Shown here: piece after piece, positions 8,777-17,547 of the stretch
Layout: each line of letters begins with the position of its first letter
Numbering within the stretch: the stretch's first letter is position 1
Assembly: GCA_000500915.1 (NCBI GenBank)
Contig: AYNO01000017.1
Coordinates: forward strand, 1 to 36,173
DNA: 36,173 nucleotides
Source of the DNA: Rhodobacter sp. CACIA14H1
GTDB taxonomy: Bacteria > Pseudomonadota > Alphaproteobacteria > Rhodobacterales > Rhodobacteraceae
Direction of reading: 5' to 3'
Notes under the pieces: model-generated
Seen by the model: the letters and a program-made list of their open reading frames with translations, nothing else
What the model was told of the DNA's origin: nothing
Databases searched by the model: none
Translations under genes and position numbers: made by a program

Positions 8777-9646
8777 ATGTCGTCGCCCGTCCAGGTCTGG
8801 GAAAGGAAACCGCTCGCGGCGGGGCTCTATCTCGTCTCCACCCCCATCGGCGCGGCGCGGGACATCACCCTGCGCGGGCTGGATATCCTTGCCTCGGCCG
8901 ATGTGCTGGCGGCCGAGGATACGCGGACACTGCGGCACCTGATGGAAATCCACGGCGTGCCGCTGGAGGGGCGCACGCTCGTCGCCTGCCATGACCATAA
9001 CGAGGGGGGCGTGGCGGCGCGGCTGCTGGCGGCCGTGGCGGCGGGGAAGTCGGTCGCCTATGCGTCCGAGGCGGGGACGCCGCTGGTGTCGGACCCGGGA
9101 TTCGTGCTGGCACGGGCGGCGGTGGCCGAAGGGCTGCCGGTGCTGGCCGCGCCGGGACCGTCGGCGGTGCTGGCGGCGCTGGCAGTGGCGGGCCTGCCGA
9201 CGGACCGCTTCCTGTTCGCAGGGTTTCCCCCGTCGGCACAGGCGGCGCGGCGGCGGTTCCTCGAGGAGCTGCGCGACGTGCAGGCGACGCTGGTGCTGTA
9301 CGAATCGCCCAAGCGGATCGCGGCATTGCTGGCCGAGGCGGCGGAGGTGCTGGGCGCGGGACGGCAGGCGGCGGTCTGCCGCGAACTGACCAAACGCTTC
9401 GAGGAGGTGCGGCGCGGCACGCTGGGCGATCTGGCGGCAGGGACGGCCGAGGCCCGGGGCGAATTCGTGCTGGTCATCGACCGCGGGGCGGAAAAGGCTG
9501 CCGATTCCGCCACTTGGGAAGAGGCGCTGGACCATGCGCTGCTGACGCTGTCCATCAAGGATGCGGCGGCGATGGTGGCGGAAGCCTTCGGCTTGCCGCG
9601 GCGGGATGTGTATCAGGTGGCGCTGGGACGGGCGAAGGGACGTTAG
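8777..9646 (+). CDS. rsmI: 16S rRNA (cytidine(1402)-2'-O)-methyltransferase RsmI
   Basis: Methylates the ribose of C1402 in the decoding centre of 16S rRNA using S-adenosylmethionine. The 289-residue protein shows the tetrapyrrole-methylase fold: GLYLVSTPIGAARDITLRGLDIL at 16-38, AEDTRTLRHL at 46-55, SEAGTPLVSDPG at 97-108 and the glycine/proline loop AAPGPSAVLAAL at 124-135. I chose the ATG at 8777 because AGGGGAG lies just upstream and the conserved region begins soon after; upstream in-frame ATGs would overlap the divergent lipoprotein gene. It is followed by yraN, as in many proteobacteria, and transcription probably continues through gshB. Confidence 0.95.
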   Translation: MSSPVQVWERKPLAAGLYLVSTPIGAARDITLRGLDILASADVLAAEDTRTLRHLMEIHGVPLEGRTLVACHDHNEGGVAARLLAAVAAGKSVAYASEAGTPLVSDPGFVLARAAVAEGLPVLAAPGPSAVLAALAVAGLPTDRFLFAGFPPSAQAARRRFLEELRDVQATLVLYESPKRIAALLAEAAEVLGAGRQAAVCRELTKRFEEVRRGTLGDLAAGTAEARGEFVLVIDRGAEKAADSATWEEALDHALLTLSIKDAAAMVAEAFGLPRRDVYQVALGRAKGR

Positions 9647-9731
9647 ATGAATCTTCGCTTTTATGGTGCAGGGTCAGGAAGGTTGTTTTCTTGCTGTTGT
9701 CCTTTTGTGGTCGGTGCGGAAGGGGGTCCTG

Positions 9732-10160
9732 ATGGGCGGGGTTTTGCGGCGGGGGTCGGGGCTGCGCGGTCCGGACGGGATGGCACGGGGCGGCGGCGAA
9801 CGGTCGCTGCGGGGCTTGCGGTCCCATCACGCGGGTCTTGCGGCCGAGGACCGGGTTGCGCAGGCCTATGACCGGGGCGGGATGTCTGTCTGTGCGCGGC
9901 GCTGGCGGGGCAGCGCGGGCGAAATCGACATCGTGGCGCGGGACGGCGCGCGTGTCATCTTCATCGAGGTCAAGCAGAGCCGCACCCACGACGAGGCGGC
10001 ATCGCATCTGACACCGTGGCAGATGTCGCGCATCCGGACTGCGGCATCGGAATTCCTGGCCGGCGAACCGCGCGGGCAACTGACCGAGGTGCGCATCGAC
10101 GTGGCCCTCGTGGACGGCTACGGGCGGGTGGAAATCTTGGAAAACGCCTGCGCGGCCTGA
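9732..10160 (+). CDS. YraN/UPF0102 family putative endonuclease
   Basis: A 142-residue protein of the UPF0102 (YraN) family, with a PD-(D/E)XK nuclease-like core: the glutamate of RRWRGSAGEIDIVARDG, then a strand ending FIEVK. The role is unproven; the fold suggests nucleic acid processing, and it commonly neighbours rsmI and lpoA, as here. The start is uncertain. The ATG at 9732 has a good purine-rich site (GGAAGGGGG) 5-13 bases upstream, while the ATG at 9780 would give a product closer to the usual family length of about 120 residues but has a weaker site. The gene follows rsmI by 85 bases and precedes gshB by 75. Confidence 0.85.
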   Translation: MGGVLRRGSGLRGPDGMARGGGERSLRGLRSHHAGLAAEDRVAQAYDRGGMSVCARRWRGSAGEIDIVARDGARVIFIEVKQSRTHDEAASHLTPWQMSRIRTAASEFLAGEPRGQLTEVRIDVALVDGYGRVEILENACAA

Positions 10161-10235
10161 TCCCTGCGGGGCTGGCGGTTTGCATCCGGTGCCGGGTTGC
10201 GCCATCAAGGGCGGTGAAGAAGCCCGGAGTGAACG

Positions 10236-11180
10236 ATGCCCCTCAAGGTCGCCTTGCAGATGGACCCGATCGGGTCGGTCAACATCAACGCCGATTCCAC
10301 CTTCCGCATCGCGCTGGAGGCGCAGGCGCGGGGGCATTCGCTGTTCTACTACACGCCCGACCGGCTGGCCTTTGTCGAGGGGCGGGTGATGGCGCGGGGC
10401 TGGCCCGTCGAGGTCCGGCGCGAGGCGGGCAACCATGTGAGTTACGGCGCCGAGGTGGAGGTGGATCTGTCGGATTACGATGTCGTCTGGCTGCGGCAGG
10501 ACCCGCCCTTCGACATGGGTTACATCACGACGACCCATCTTCTTGAGCTGATCCATCCGCGCACGCTGGTCGTCAACGATCCGTTCTGGGTGCGCAACTT
10601 CCCCGAAAAGCTGCTGGTGCTGCGCTTTCCCGACCTGACGCCGCCCACGGCCATCGCCCGCGACCTGGCGACGATCCGGGCCTTCAAGGCGCGGCACGGG
10701 GACATCATCCTGAAGCCGCTTTACGGCAATGGCGGCGCGGGGGTGTTCCGGCTGGACCCGAACGACCGCAACCTTGCCTCGCTGCACGAGCTGTTCACCG
10801 GGATGAGCCGGGAGCCGCTGATCGTGCAGAAGTTCCTGCCGGATGTGGCGAAGGGCGACAAGCGGGTGATCCTCGTGGACGGGGAGCCGATCGGGGCGAT
10901 CAACCGCGTGCCGCAGGCGGGCGAGACGCGGTCCAACATGCATGTGGGCGGGCGGCCCGAAAAGATCGGGCTGACCGAACGGGATCTGGAGATCTGCCGC
11001 CGCATCGGGCCGGTGCTGCGCGAGAAGGGGCAGGTCTTCGTGGGGATCGACGTGATCGGGGACTGGCTGACCGAGATCAACGTGACCTCGCCCACCGGCC
11101 TGCAGGAGCTGGAGCGGTTCGACGGCACGAATGGCGCCGCCCGCATCTGGGAGGCGATCGAGGCGAAGCGGGCGGGCTGA
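10236..11180 (+). CDS. gshB: Glutathione synthase
   Basis: Joins gamma-glutamylcysteine and glycine with ATP, the second step of glutathione synthesis in the cytoplasm. The 314 residues match the proteobacterial GshB length. It begins [23 protein letters not shown], typical for the family. The ATP-grasp features are visible: [17 protein letters not shown] (phosphate-binding glycine loop), [27 protein letters not shown] and the C-terminal metal-binding segment [18 protein letters not shown] lies about 9 bases before the ATG. It is the third gene of the rsmI-yraN-gshB run. About 130 bases without an obvious terminator separate it from the TPR gene. Confidence 0.97.
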   Translation: MPLKVALQMDPIGSVNINADSTFRIALEAQARGHSLFYYTPDRLAFVEGRVMARGWPVEVRREAGNHVSYGAEVEVDLSDYDVVWLRQDPPFDMGYITTTHLLELIHPRTLVVNDPFWVRNFPEKLLVLRFPDLTPPTAIARDLATIRAFKARHGDIILKPLYGNGGAGVFRLDPNDRNLASLHELFTGMSREPLIVQKFLPDVAKGDKRVILVDGEPIGAINRVPQAGETRSNMHVGGRPEKIGLTERDLEICRRIGPVLREKGQVFVGIDVIGDWLTEINVTSPTGLQELERFDGTNGAARIWEAIEAKRAG

Positions 11181-11312
11181 CCGGTCCGTTCCGCGCGGGG
11201 GCTGCTGACATTTGCGTGTGGCGGGGGGCGCAGGGGGCGGCCATGCCCTGCCCGCGATTGCCAGCGCGGGGTCGGGCGGCTAGTTTTGGGGCCAGCCCTG
11301 CCGGAGTGTCCG

Positions 11313-13037
11313 ATGCCCGCTTTCCTGCCCAAGTCCGCGACTGCCACCGCGACTGCCCTTTTCGTCACCCTTGCCCTGGCCCTGCCCGCCGTGGCGCAGG
11401 AGGCGCCGCGCGGATCGGCGGGCGCCTTCCTTGCGGCGCGGGTGGCATCGTCGGAGAACGATTACCGGGCCGCCGCGCAATGGTATGACCGGCTGATCGA
11501 CACCGGCGTCAATGACCCTGTCACGCTGGAAGGATCGGTGATCGCGCATCTGGGCCTGGGCGAGATCGGCCGCGCCGCGGAATTGTCGCGCCTGCTGGTG
11601 CAGAAGGGCGGGCGCAGCCAGACGGCCTTCATCGCGCTCATGGCGGATCAGGTGGAGCGGGGCGACTATACGGGGCTGATCGCGGATGTGCGGGCCGGGC
11701 GGTCCGTCGGCAAGCTGCTGGATGATCTGGTGATGGCCTGGGCCGCGCTGGGCGAGGGGCGGATGTCGGATGCGGTGGCGGATTTCGACACCATCGCCAA
11801 GGCGCCGGGGCTGGAGGCGTTCGGGCTGTATCACAAGGCGCTGGCGCTGGCCTCGGCGGGGGATTTCGAGGGGGCGGATGCGATCCTGTCCGGGGCCGAG
11901 GCGGGGCAGATCGCCCTGATGCGGCGGGGCGCCATCGCCCATGCGCAGGTGCTGAGCCAGCTTGAACGCAACGCCGATGCGGTGGCGCTGCTGGACCGTG
12001 CCTTCGGGACGGGGCCGGACCTGCAGATCGACGCGCTGCGGGCGCGGCTGGCGGCGGGGGAGCCGGTGCCCTTCGACATCGTGCGGGACGCGAAGGACGG
12101 GGTGGCGGAGGTGTTCTACACGCTGGCCTCTGCCCTGCGGGGCGAGGCGGAGGACGGCTATACGCTGATCTATGCCCGCGTGACGGCCTGGCTGCGGCCC
12201 GACCATACCGAGGCGCGGCTGATGGCGGCGGGGCTGCTTGAATCCATGGGGCAGCATGTGCTGGCCGGGGAAACCTATGCGACGGTCCCGCCGGAGGACC
12301 CGGCCTATCACGTGGCCGAGATCGGGCGCGCGGATACGCTGACCGCCGCAGGCAAGGTGGATGCCGCGCTGGAGGTGCTGACGGCGCTGACCAGAAGCCA
12401 CGGCCAGCTGATCGAGGTGCAATCCGCGCTGGGCGACGCGCTGCGGCGGCAGGAACGGTTTGCCGAGGCGATCGCGCCCTATACGGCGGCGATCGACCTG
12501 ATCGGCACGCCCGAGCAGCGGCACTGGACGCTGTTCTATTCGCGGGGCATCACGCAGGAGCGGTCGGGGAATTTCGTGGCGGCCGAGGCCGATTTCCGCA
12601 AGGCGCTGGAGCTGAACCCCGACCAGCCGCAGGTGTTGAACTATCTGGGCTATTCCTTCGTGGACCGGGGCGAGAACCTGGACGAGGCGCTGGGGATGAT
12701 CCAGCGGGCCGTCGCGGCGCAGCCCGAGGCGGGATACATCATCGACAGCCTTGCCTGGGCGCTGTTCCGGCTGGGCCGCTATGACGAGGCGGTGGAACCG
12801 ATGGAGCGGGCGGCCCTGCTGGAGCCGGTCGATCCCGTGGTGACGGACCACCTGGGCGATGTCTATTGGGCGGTGGGGCGGAAGCTGGAGGCGCGGTTCC
12901 AGTGGCACCGTGCGCTGTCCTTCGACCCGGAGGACAAGGACGCCAAGCGCATCCGGCGCAAGCTGGAGGTGGGGCTGGATGCCGTGCTGGCGGAAGAAGG
13001 GGCGAAGCCGCTGACCGAAGTGGCGAATGGAAACTGA
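11313..13037 (+). CDS. Exported tetratricopeptide (TPR) repeat protein
   Basis: A 574-residue protein with an N-terminal signal peptide ([17 protein letters not shown]..., likely cleaved after AVAQ near residue 26), so it is periplasmic or outer-membrane associated. The rest is helical repeats with TPR character. The clearest are in the C-terminal half: [25 protein letters not shown], then [49 protein letters not shown] and the final [22 protein letters not shown]. Such proteins are scaffolds; the partner is unknown. The ATG at 11313 has GGAG 8-11 bases upstream. Its stop overlaps the ispE start by 11 bases, so the two are probably translated from one message. I do not assign a gene name. Confidence 0.93.
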   Translation: MPAFLPKSATATATALFVTLALALPAVAQEAPRGSAGAFLAARVASSENDYRAAAQWYDRLIDTGVNDPVTLEGSVIAHLGLGEIGRAAELSRLLVQKGGRSQTAFIALMADQVERGDYTGLIADVRAGRSVGKLLDDLVMAWAALGEGRMSDAVADFDTIAKAPGLEAFGLYHKALALASAGDFEGADAILSGAEAGQIALMRRGAIAHAQVLSQLERNADAVALLDRAFGTGPDLQIDALRARLAAGEPVPFDIVRDAKDGVAEVFYTLASALRGEAEDGYTLIYARVTAWLRPDHTEARLMAAGLLESMGQHVLAGETYATVPPEDPAYHVAEIGRADTLTAAGKVDAALEVLTALTRSHGQLIEVQSALGDALRRQERFAEAIAPYTAAIDLIGTPEQRHWTLFYSRGITQERSGNFVAAEADFRKALELNPDQPQVLNYLGYSFVDRGENLDEALGMIQRAVAAQPEAGYIIDSLAWALFRLGRYDEAVEPMERAALLEPVDPVVTDHLGDVYWAVGRKLEARFQWHRALSFDPEDKDAKRIRRKLEVGLDAVLAEEGAKPLTEVANGN

Positions 13038-13866
13038 ATTCGCGCCTGCCAAGATCAACCTGACCCTGCATGTCACCGGACGACGGGCGGACGGGTATCA
13101 TCTTCTGGATTCGCTGGTGGTCTTTGCGGGGGTGGGGGATGTTGTCTCTGCCGCCCCTGCGGACGCGTTGTCGCTGACGGTCACGGGGCCGATGGCGGCG
13201 GGGCTGTCGGGCGAGGGGGACAATCTGGTGCTGCGGGCGGCGCGGCTGGCGGGCGTTGCGGCGCGGATCGGGCTGGAGAAGGTGCTGCCCGTGTCATCCG
13301 GCATCGGCGGCGGGTCGGCGGATGCGGCGGCGACGCTACGGCTGCTGGCGCGGCTGTCGGGGACCGCCCTGCCCGCCCGGGCCGATGTGCTGGCGCTGGG
13401 GGCGGATGTGCCGGTCTGCCTTGCGGGCCGGACGGTGCGGATGACGGGGATCGGCGAAGGGCTGGCGGCGGTGCCCGCGCTGCCTGCGGCATGGCTGGTG
13501 CTGGTCAATCCCGGTGTCGGGGTATCCACCCCCGCCGTGTTCAGGGCGCTGGCGCGGGCCGAGAACGGGCCGATGCCGAAGACGTTGCCGAAACTGCACG
13601 GCGCGGCGGAACTGGCGGCCTTTCTGGCGATGCAGCGCAACGATCTGGAAGCGCCCGCCATGGCGCTGCAACCCGTCATCGGGCGGGTGAAGGCGGCGCT
13701 GGGGGCGCAGCCCGGTTGCCTGCTGGCGCGGATGTCCGGGTCGGGCGCGACCTGTTTCGCACTGTTCGCGGACCCGCTGGCCGCCAGTGCGGCGGCGCGT
13801 GCGATCAGGGCGGCAGAGCCGGACTGGTGGGTGGCAGACGCGCCGGTCCTTCAGCCCCAGTCGTGA
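13027..13866 (+). CDS. ispE: 4-diphosphocytidyl-2-C-methyl-D-erythritol kinase IspE
   Basis: Phosphorylates CDP-methylerythritol in the MEP route to isoprenoids. The 279-residue protein has the GHMP kinase fold: [26 protein letters not shown] at the N-terminus, the ATP-binding loop [18 protein letters not shown] in the middle and [15 protein letters not shown] near the C-terminus. It starts inside the end of the TPR gene (11-base overlap) and has only a weak ribosome site, which suggests translational coupling. Its last 16 bases overlap the 3' end of the convergent small OB-fold gene. The neighbouring polyprenyl synthase uses the product of this pathway, although it lies on the other strand. 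Confidence 0.97.
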   Translation: METEFAPAKINLTLHVTGRRADGYHLLDSLVVFAGVGDVVSAAPADALSLTVTGPMAAGLSGEGDNLVLRAARLAGVAARIGLEKVLPVSSGIGGGSADAAATLRLLARLSGTALPARADVLALGADVPVCLAGRTVRMTGIGEGLAAVPALPAAWLVLVNPGVGVSTPAVFRALARAENGPMPKTLPKLHGAAELAAFLAMQRNDLEAPAMALQPVIGRVKAALGAQPGCLLARMSGSGATCFALFADPLAASAAARAIRAAEPDWWVADAPVLQPQS

Positions 13867-14171
13867 CGCAGCGCGACCTCTGACCCGTCGGGGCGGCGGA
13901 TGGCGCGGGCGACGAATTCGGGGGGGAAACCCTCTTCCAGCGCACCGAGGACGGTCACATCTTCGCCCACCTTCACGGGCAGGGCGTTGGGGCCGACATA
14001 GACCGTGACGACGCCGGTTTCATCCTTCAGGCGGAAGGCATCGGTGTCGGTGATGCGCAGCACCTTGCCCGACAGCGTGACAGGCTGCCCGCGCGGGGCC
14101 TTGGCGATGGGAACGGGCGCCGCGAAGGCGGCGGCAGAGAGCAGGACTGCTGCAATCGCGGCAGAGCGCAT
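13851..14171 (-). CDS. Small exported OB-fold-like protein
   Basis: A 106-residue protein with a signal peptide ([23 protein letters not shown]). The mature part reads as a short beta-barrel: [32 protein letters not shown], then [12 protein letters not shown] and [17 protein letters not shown]. This resembles the bacterial OB-fold (YgiW/YdeI-like) pattern of exported small proteins; the match is by strand pattern, not by a diagnostic motif. I chose the ATG at 14171 because it gives a clean signal peptide; a longer frame to 14267 would add unlikely sequence and overlap the upstream gene. It follows the polyprenyl synthase by 64 bases on the same strand. Function unknown, probably periplasmic. 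Confidence 0.8.
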   Translation of the reverse strand: MRSAAIAAVLLSAAAFAAPVPIAKAPRGQPVTLSGKVLRITDTDAFRLKDETGVVTVYVGPNALPVKVGEDVTVLGALEEGFPPEFVARAIRRPDGSEVALRHDWG

Positions 14172-14235
14172 CGGGGACCCCCTGTTTCCTGTCGTAAGGA
14201 CAGAGGTGGGCGCGGCGCGTCCCGCCTGCAAGGGG

Positions 14236-15237
14236 TCAGCTGATGCGGGCCACCACATAGGCCGCAAGGTCCGACAGCATCCCGCGCAGCGGGTGGTCGG
14301 GCAGGGCCTGCAGGGCGGAGCGGGCGGTTTCGGCCCAGCCCAGCGCCTCGCGGCGGGCGTCTTCCATCGCGCCGTGCTTCGACATCAGCGATATCGCATG
14401 GGCAAGGTCGCCGTCGCGCTGGTCGCCCTTTTCGATGGTGCGCTGCCAGAAGGCGCGTTCTTCGGCATCGGCCTTGGCCACGGCCTTGATGACGGGAAGG
14501 GTAAGTTTGCGTTCGCGGAAATCGTCGCCGGTGTTCTTGCCGATGGCGGCATCGGTGCCGCCGTAATCCAGCAGGTCATCGACGATCTGGAAGGCGATGC
14601 CCAGCGCGTCGCCATAGGCGCGGAGCGCCTGCACCTGATGCTCGGGCGCGGCTGCGACCACGCCGCCGACTTCGGTGGCGGCGGCAAAGAGGGCGGCGGT
14701 CTTGCCCCGGATCACCTGCAGGTAGATGGCTTCGGTCGTACGGAGGTCCTGCGCGGCGGTGAGTTGCAGCACCTCGCCTTCCGCGATCACGGCCGAGGCG
14801 TTGGCGAGGATGTCCATGACGCGCAGCGAGTCGGTTTCCACCATGAGCTGGAAGCTGCGGGCGAAAAGGTAGTCGCCCACGAGGACGGAGGATTTGTTGT
14901 CCCACAGGAGGTTCGCCGTGGGGCGGCCACGGCGGCGCTGGCTTTCGTCCACCACGTCGTCATGCAGGAGCGTGGCGGTGTGGATGAATTCCACCGTCGC
15001 GGCCAGTTTGACATGGTGGTCGCCGTCATAGCCGCAGATGCGGGCTGCGGCGAGCGTCAGCATGGGGCGCAGGCGCTTGCCCCCGGCCTCGACCAGATGG
15101 GCGGTGACTTCGGGGATGCGGGGCGCGTGTTCCGAGGCCATGCGCGTGCGGATCAGGGCGTTGACCGCCTCCATGTCCTGCGCGAGCCATGCGGCAAGCC
15201 GGTCATGCGGTTTCTGCGCTGCCTCGTCCAAGCTCAT
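14236..15237 (-). CDS. Polyprenyl diphosphate synthase (quinone side chain)
   Basis: A 333-residue trans-prenyltransferase that elongates allylic diphosphates with isopentenyl diphosphate. The first aspartate-rich motif is LLHDDVVDESQRRRG (DDVVD at 93-97) and the second is IVDDLLDYGG near residue 217. GGKRLRP at 52-58 and the KTAALF segment complete the signature. Length and motifs match the long-chain octaprenyl/decaprenyl group (IspB/DdsA) rather than the shorter geranylgeranyl or farnesyl synthases. In Rhodobacterales the product would be the ubiquinone-10 tail, so decaprenyl is my inference. It diverges from the DUF2007 gene across 49 bases and leads into the small OB-fold gene. Confidence 0.93.
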   Translation of the reverse strand: MSLDEAAQKPHDRLAAWLAQDMEAVNALIRTRMASEHAPRIPEVTAHLVEAGGKRLRPMLTLAAARICGYDGDHHVKLAATVEFIHTATLLHDDVVDESQRRRGRPTANLLWDNKSSVLVGDYLFARSFQLMVETDSLRVMDILANASAVIAEGEVLQLTAAQDLRTTEAIYLQVIRGKTAALFAAATEVGGVVAAAPEHQVQALRAYGDALGIAFQIVDDLLDYGGTDAAIGKNTGDDFRERKLTLPVIKAVAKADAEERAFWQRTIEKGDQRDGDLAHAISLMSKHGAMEDARREALGWAETARSALQALPDHPLRGMLSDLAAYVVARIS

Positions 15238-15250
15238 TCCCCACAGCCTT

Positions 15251-15279
15251 TTGACATTCAGGGGCAGCGCCCCTTAACC
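15251..15279 (+). promoter_or_regulatory. Strong promoter for the DUF2007 gene, possibly giving a leaderless mRNA
   Basis: TTGACA (15251-15256), 17 bases, then TTAACC (15274-15279). A start site 7-8 bases after the -10 box would fall at or next to the A of the ATG at 15287. The six bases before that ATG (CGCCCC) contain no Shine-Dalgarno purines. Both points fit a leaderless transcript. Confidence 0.5.
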
Positions 15280-15286
15280 TCGCCCC

Positions 15287-15502
15287 ATGAAAGAGCTTCT
15301 TCGCAGCACGGATCCCACGGTGATCGCCTTTGCCACGGCCCTTCTTGAAGGCGAGGGTATAGAGGTATTCGATCTGGACGTCCACATGAGCGTCCTTGAC
15401 GGCAGCCTCGGCATTTTGCCGCGCCGGTTGATGGTGCGGGATGCGGACCTGTTCATGGCGCGGGCGGTGCTGCGGGACAATGACATCCCGACGGGGCTGT
15501 GA
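15287..15502 (+). CDS. DUF2007 domain protein
   Basis: A 71-residue cytoplasmic protein of the DUF2007 (putative signal-transducing) family: KELLRSTDPTVIAFATALLEGEGIEVFDLDVHMSVLDGSLGILPRRLMVRDADLFMARAVLRD. This one-domain pattern, in which a short helix is followed by VxDxHxSxxxG and a PxRxxVxxxD segment, is common in alphaproteobacteria. The biochemical role is unknown. It lies between a polyprenyl synthase and a trmN6-type methyltransferase, a familiar neighbourhood in this group. Its stop overlaps the methyltransferase start (TGATG), so translation is likely coupled. No ribosome binding site precedes the ATG. Confidence 0.9.
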   Translation: MKELLRSTDPTVIAFATALLEGEGIEVFDLDVHMSVLDGSLGILPRRLMVRDADLFMARAVLRDNDIPTGL

Positions 15503-16272
15503 TGGTCCTTCCCGCCGTCTTTCCGGACGAGGCGCTGTCGGATGACAAGTTCCTGATGGGCCGGCTGCGGCTGTTGCAGCCGGTGAAGGGCTATCGCGCG
15601 GCGACGGACCCCGTGCTGCTGGCGGCGGCCTGTCCGGCGGGGACGGGGCAGACGGTGCTGGACCTTGGCTGCGGGGCGGGGCGGCGGCCTTGTGCCTTGC
15701 GGCGCGGGTGCCGGGGGTGGTGCTGGCGGGGCTGGAGGTGCAGCCGGAATATGCCGATCTGGCGCGGCGGAACGCGGCGCGGAACGGCGTGGCGATGGAG
15801 GTGGTGACGGGTGACCTGTCGGCCATGCCAAGGGCGCTGCGGCGGGGGTTCGACCATGTGATCGCCAACCCGCCCTATTACGCGGCGGGCGGGTCGCCGT
15901 CGCCCGTGGCGGTGCGGGACCGTGCGCTGCGGGTGGAGACGCCGATTGCCGACTGGGTGCGCGTCGCGGCGCAGCGGCTGCATCCGGGGGGGTGGCTGAC
16001 GATGATCTTTGCCACGCCCTGCCTGCCGGAGGCACTGGCCGCGCTGGCGCCAAAGATGGGGTCGGCGATGGTGCTGCCGCTGGAGCCGCGGGCCGGGCGC
16101 GAACCGCCCCGCGTGATCCTGCGGGCAAGGAAGGGGGGCGGGGGCGTTCCGGCTGCTGGCGCCCTTTACCATCCATGCGGGGGCGGCGCATGACGGGGAC
16201 CGCGAGAGCTATACCCCGGCCGCCAATGCGGTGCTGCGGGACGGCGCGGAGCTGTCGGCCATGTTCTGCTGA
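15502..16272 (+). pseudogene. tRNA1(Val) (adenine(37)-N6)-methyltransferase-like gene with two compensating frameshifts
   Basis: Three reading segments join into one 256-residue methyltransferase of the TrmN6/YfiC type. Segment 1 (from 15502) encodes VLPAVFPDEALSDDKFLMGRLRLLQPVKGYRAATDPVLLAA and the start of SAM motif I, VLDLGCGAG. It then loses frame at the G-runs 15673-15681, where one G appears missing. Segment 2 carries ALCLAARVPGVVLAGLE and the catalytic NPPYY (HVIANPPYYAAGG). At the G-runs 16133-16144 one extra G returns the frame to that of segment 1, giving FRLLAPFTIHAGA... to a stop at 16270-16272. As written, the first frame stops at 15807 after 101 residues. The net shift is zero. 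This may be sequencing error in homopolymers or a recent inactivation. It is coupled to the DUF2007 gene. Confidence 0.85.
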
Positions 16273-16372
16273 ATTGTCGGGATAAGTCCGAAAGGCTGCC
16301 CCGATTGTCCGTGACACGACTCGCCCCCTGTGGTCCACTTTGGATATTGGAACCAGCTACAGGAGGATGGAT

Positions 16373-16540
16373 ATGACGATTGCTTCGCATCTGCAGGAAC
16401 TGCGCCGCAAGCATGAGCACCTCTCTGACATGGTGGAGCGCGAACAGCGCAGCCCCGGCGCGGACGCCCTCAGGATTGCCGAGCTGAAGAAGCAGAAACT
16501 GAAATTGAAAGAGGAAATGACGCGCCTGCAGCAGGCATAA
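16373..16540 (+). CDS. DUF465 (YdcH-like) small coiled-coil protein
   Basis: A 55-residue highly charged helical protein: MTIASHLQELRRKHEHLSDMVEREQRSPG, then DALRIAELKKQKLKLKEEMTRL. The helix-turn-helix of two charged coils, with KxxHxxLxxxVExE and IAxLKKxKLxLKEE, is the DUF465 signature. The function is unknown; it is probably cytoplasmic and oligomeric. The start is fixed by a perfect AGGAGG at 16361-16366, six bases before the ATG at 16373; the ATG two codons upstream would be too close. The strong ribosome site suggests high expression. The DMT transporter gene converges on it with a five-base gap. Confidence 0.92.
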   Translation: MTIASHLQELRRKHEHLSDMVEREQRSPGADALRIAELKKQKLKLKEEMTRLQQA

Positions 16541-16545
16541 GGGGG

Positions 16546-17415
16546 TTATCCCCCGGCGCTGGCCCCGGCGCTTGCACGGGCTGCCAGCGCCGCACCTGCG
16601 GTGATCAGGATCGCCGCCGCTAGGATGGTCCATGACGCGGGCGATATGCCCGCGACGACCAAGGCAAGCGTGGACAGCAGGGGCGCGGCGTAGGAGGCGA
16701 CGCCGAGAAGCTGGATGTCGCCCTTCTTCATCCCGATATCCCATGTGAAGAAGGCCGCGCCGACGGGCCCGATGCCCAGCGCCACGATGGACAGCCAGCC
16801 GAGCGGGGTGGCAGGCCAGACCGTTTCCTCGACCAGCGGGTGGACGAGGGCGGACAGGATCGCGGTGCCGAGGCAGTAGATCGTCACGGATTCGGTGGGG
16901 ATGTCGCCAAGGCGGCGGGACAGGGTGGAATATCCCGCCCAAGTGACCGCGCAGAGGAAGCCGAGGAAGAGGCCCGTCGCCGTGGCATTGCCGCCCGCAT
17001 CGCGGCCCATGACGATGAGCGCGGCGCCCGCGAAGGCGATCAACGCGCCGGTCAGGGCCAGCGGGCGCAGCCGTTCGCCGGGCAGGAAGCTGGCGAAAAG
17101 CACGATGAACAGGGGCCAGAGATAGGCCATGAGGCCGGTTTCCGCCGCCGGTGCGATGCGGAAGGCGGTGAAATAGAGCGCGTGATAGCCGAAGAGGCCG
17201 ATGATGCCGAAGGCATAGACGCGCCACGGGATGCCGCGCAGGCGGCCGATGCCGTTGCGCAGCGTCCAGATCAGGCCCAGCGTCCCGCCGATGCCGAAGG
17301 TCAGCGCATTCAGCAGGAAGGGCGGGACCGGGGCGCTGCCGATGGTGAAGAGGGCAAGGAGGGACCACATCAGGACGGCGGTGAAGCCGATGGCGGTGGC
17401 GCGTTGGCTGGTCAT
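16546..17415 (-). CDS. DMT-family (EamA) transporter
   Basis: A 289-residue inner-membrane protein with about ten hydrophobic segments in two EamA repeats: residues 8-140 beginning ATAIGFTAVLMWSLLALFTIGSAPVPPFLLNAL, and the second half with YSTLSRRLGDIPTESVTIYCLGTAILSALVHPLVEE and GPVGAAFFTWDIGMKKGDIQLLGVASYAAPLLSTLALVVAG. The opening resembles the YddG aromatic amino acid exporter branch, but the substrate is not proven. I chose the ATG at 17415, which has GGGGA just upstream; a TTG four codons earlier is possible. The double palindrome at 17424-17469 ends eight bases before the start codon, so that element lies in the leader or promoter of this gene. Confidence 0.9.
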   Translation of the reverse strand: MTSQRATAIGFTAVLMWSLLALFTIGSAPVPPFLLNALTFGIGGTLGLIWTLRNGIGRLRGIPWRVYAFGIIGLFGYHALYFTAFRIAPAAETGLMAYLWPLFIVLFASFLPGERLRPLALTGALIAFAGAALIVMGRDAGGNATATGLFLGFLCAVTWAGYSTLSRRLGDIPTESVTIYCLGTAILSALVHPLVEETVWPATPLGWLSIVALGIGPVGAAFFTWDIGMKKGDIQLLGVASYAAPLLSTLALVVAGISPASWTILAAAILITAGAALAARASAGASAGG

Positions 17416-17423
17416 TTTTCCCC

Positions 17424-17469
17424 GCAAATTCCTTCGAAGGAATTTGCAAAAATCTTCGAAGATTTTTGC
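17424..17469. repeat. Tandem TTCGAA double palindrome, copy A
   Basis: Two perfect 24-nt palindromes (17424-17447 and 17446-17469) share a GC at their junction. Left arms are GCAAATTCC and GCAAAAATC, each followed by the core TTCGAA and its mirror arm. Centres are 22 bp apart. The island is A/T-rich in a G/C-rich region. It lies between the phaB terminator and the transporter start codon. Related copies are at 28073-28116 and 31962-32007. Confidence 0.9.
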
Positions 17470-17503
17470 GTTGCGCGGGTTTTAGCGGTTCGCTTCGCAA
17501 AGC

Positions 17504-17528
17504 AAAAGGCCCGCGCTGGGCGCGGGCC
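17504..17528 (-). terminator. Intrinsic terminator of phaB
   Basis: Read on the minus strand, GGCCCGCG pairs with CGCGGGCC over 8 bp around the loop CCCAG, followed directly by TTTTGC. This is a textbook rho-independent terminator 78 bases past the phaB stop codon. Confidence 0.75.
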
Positions 17529-17547
17529 GTTCGATCGGGTCGGGAAA

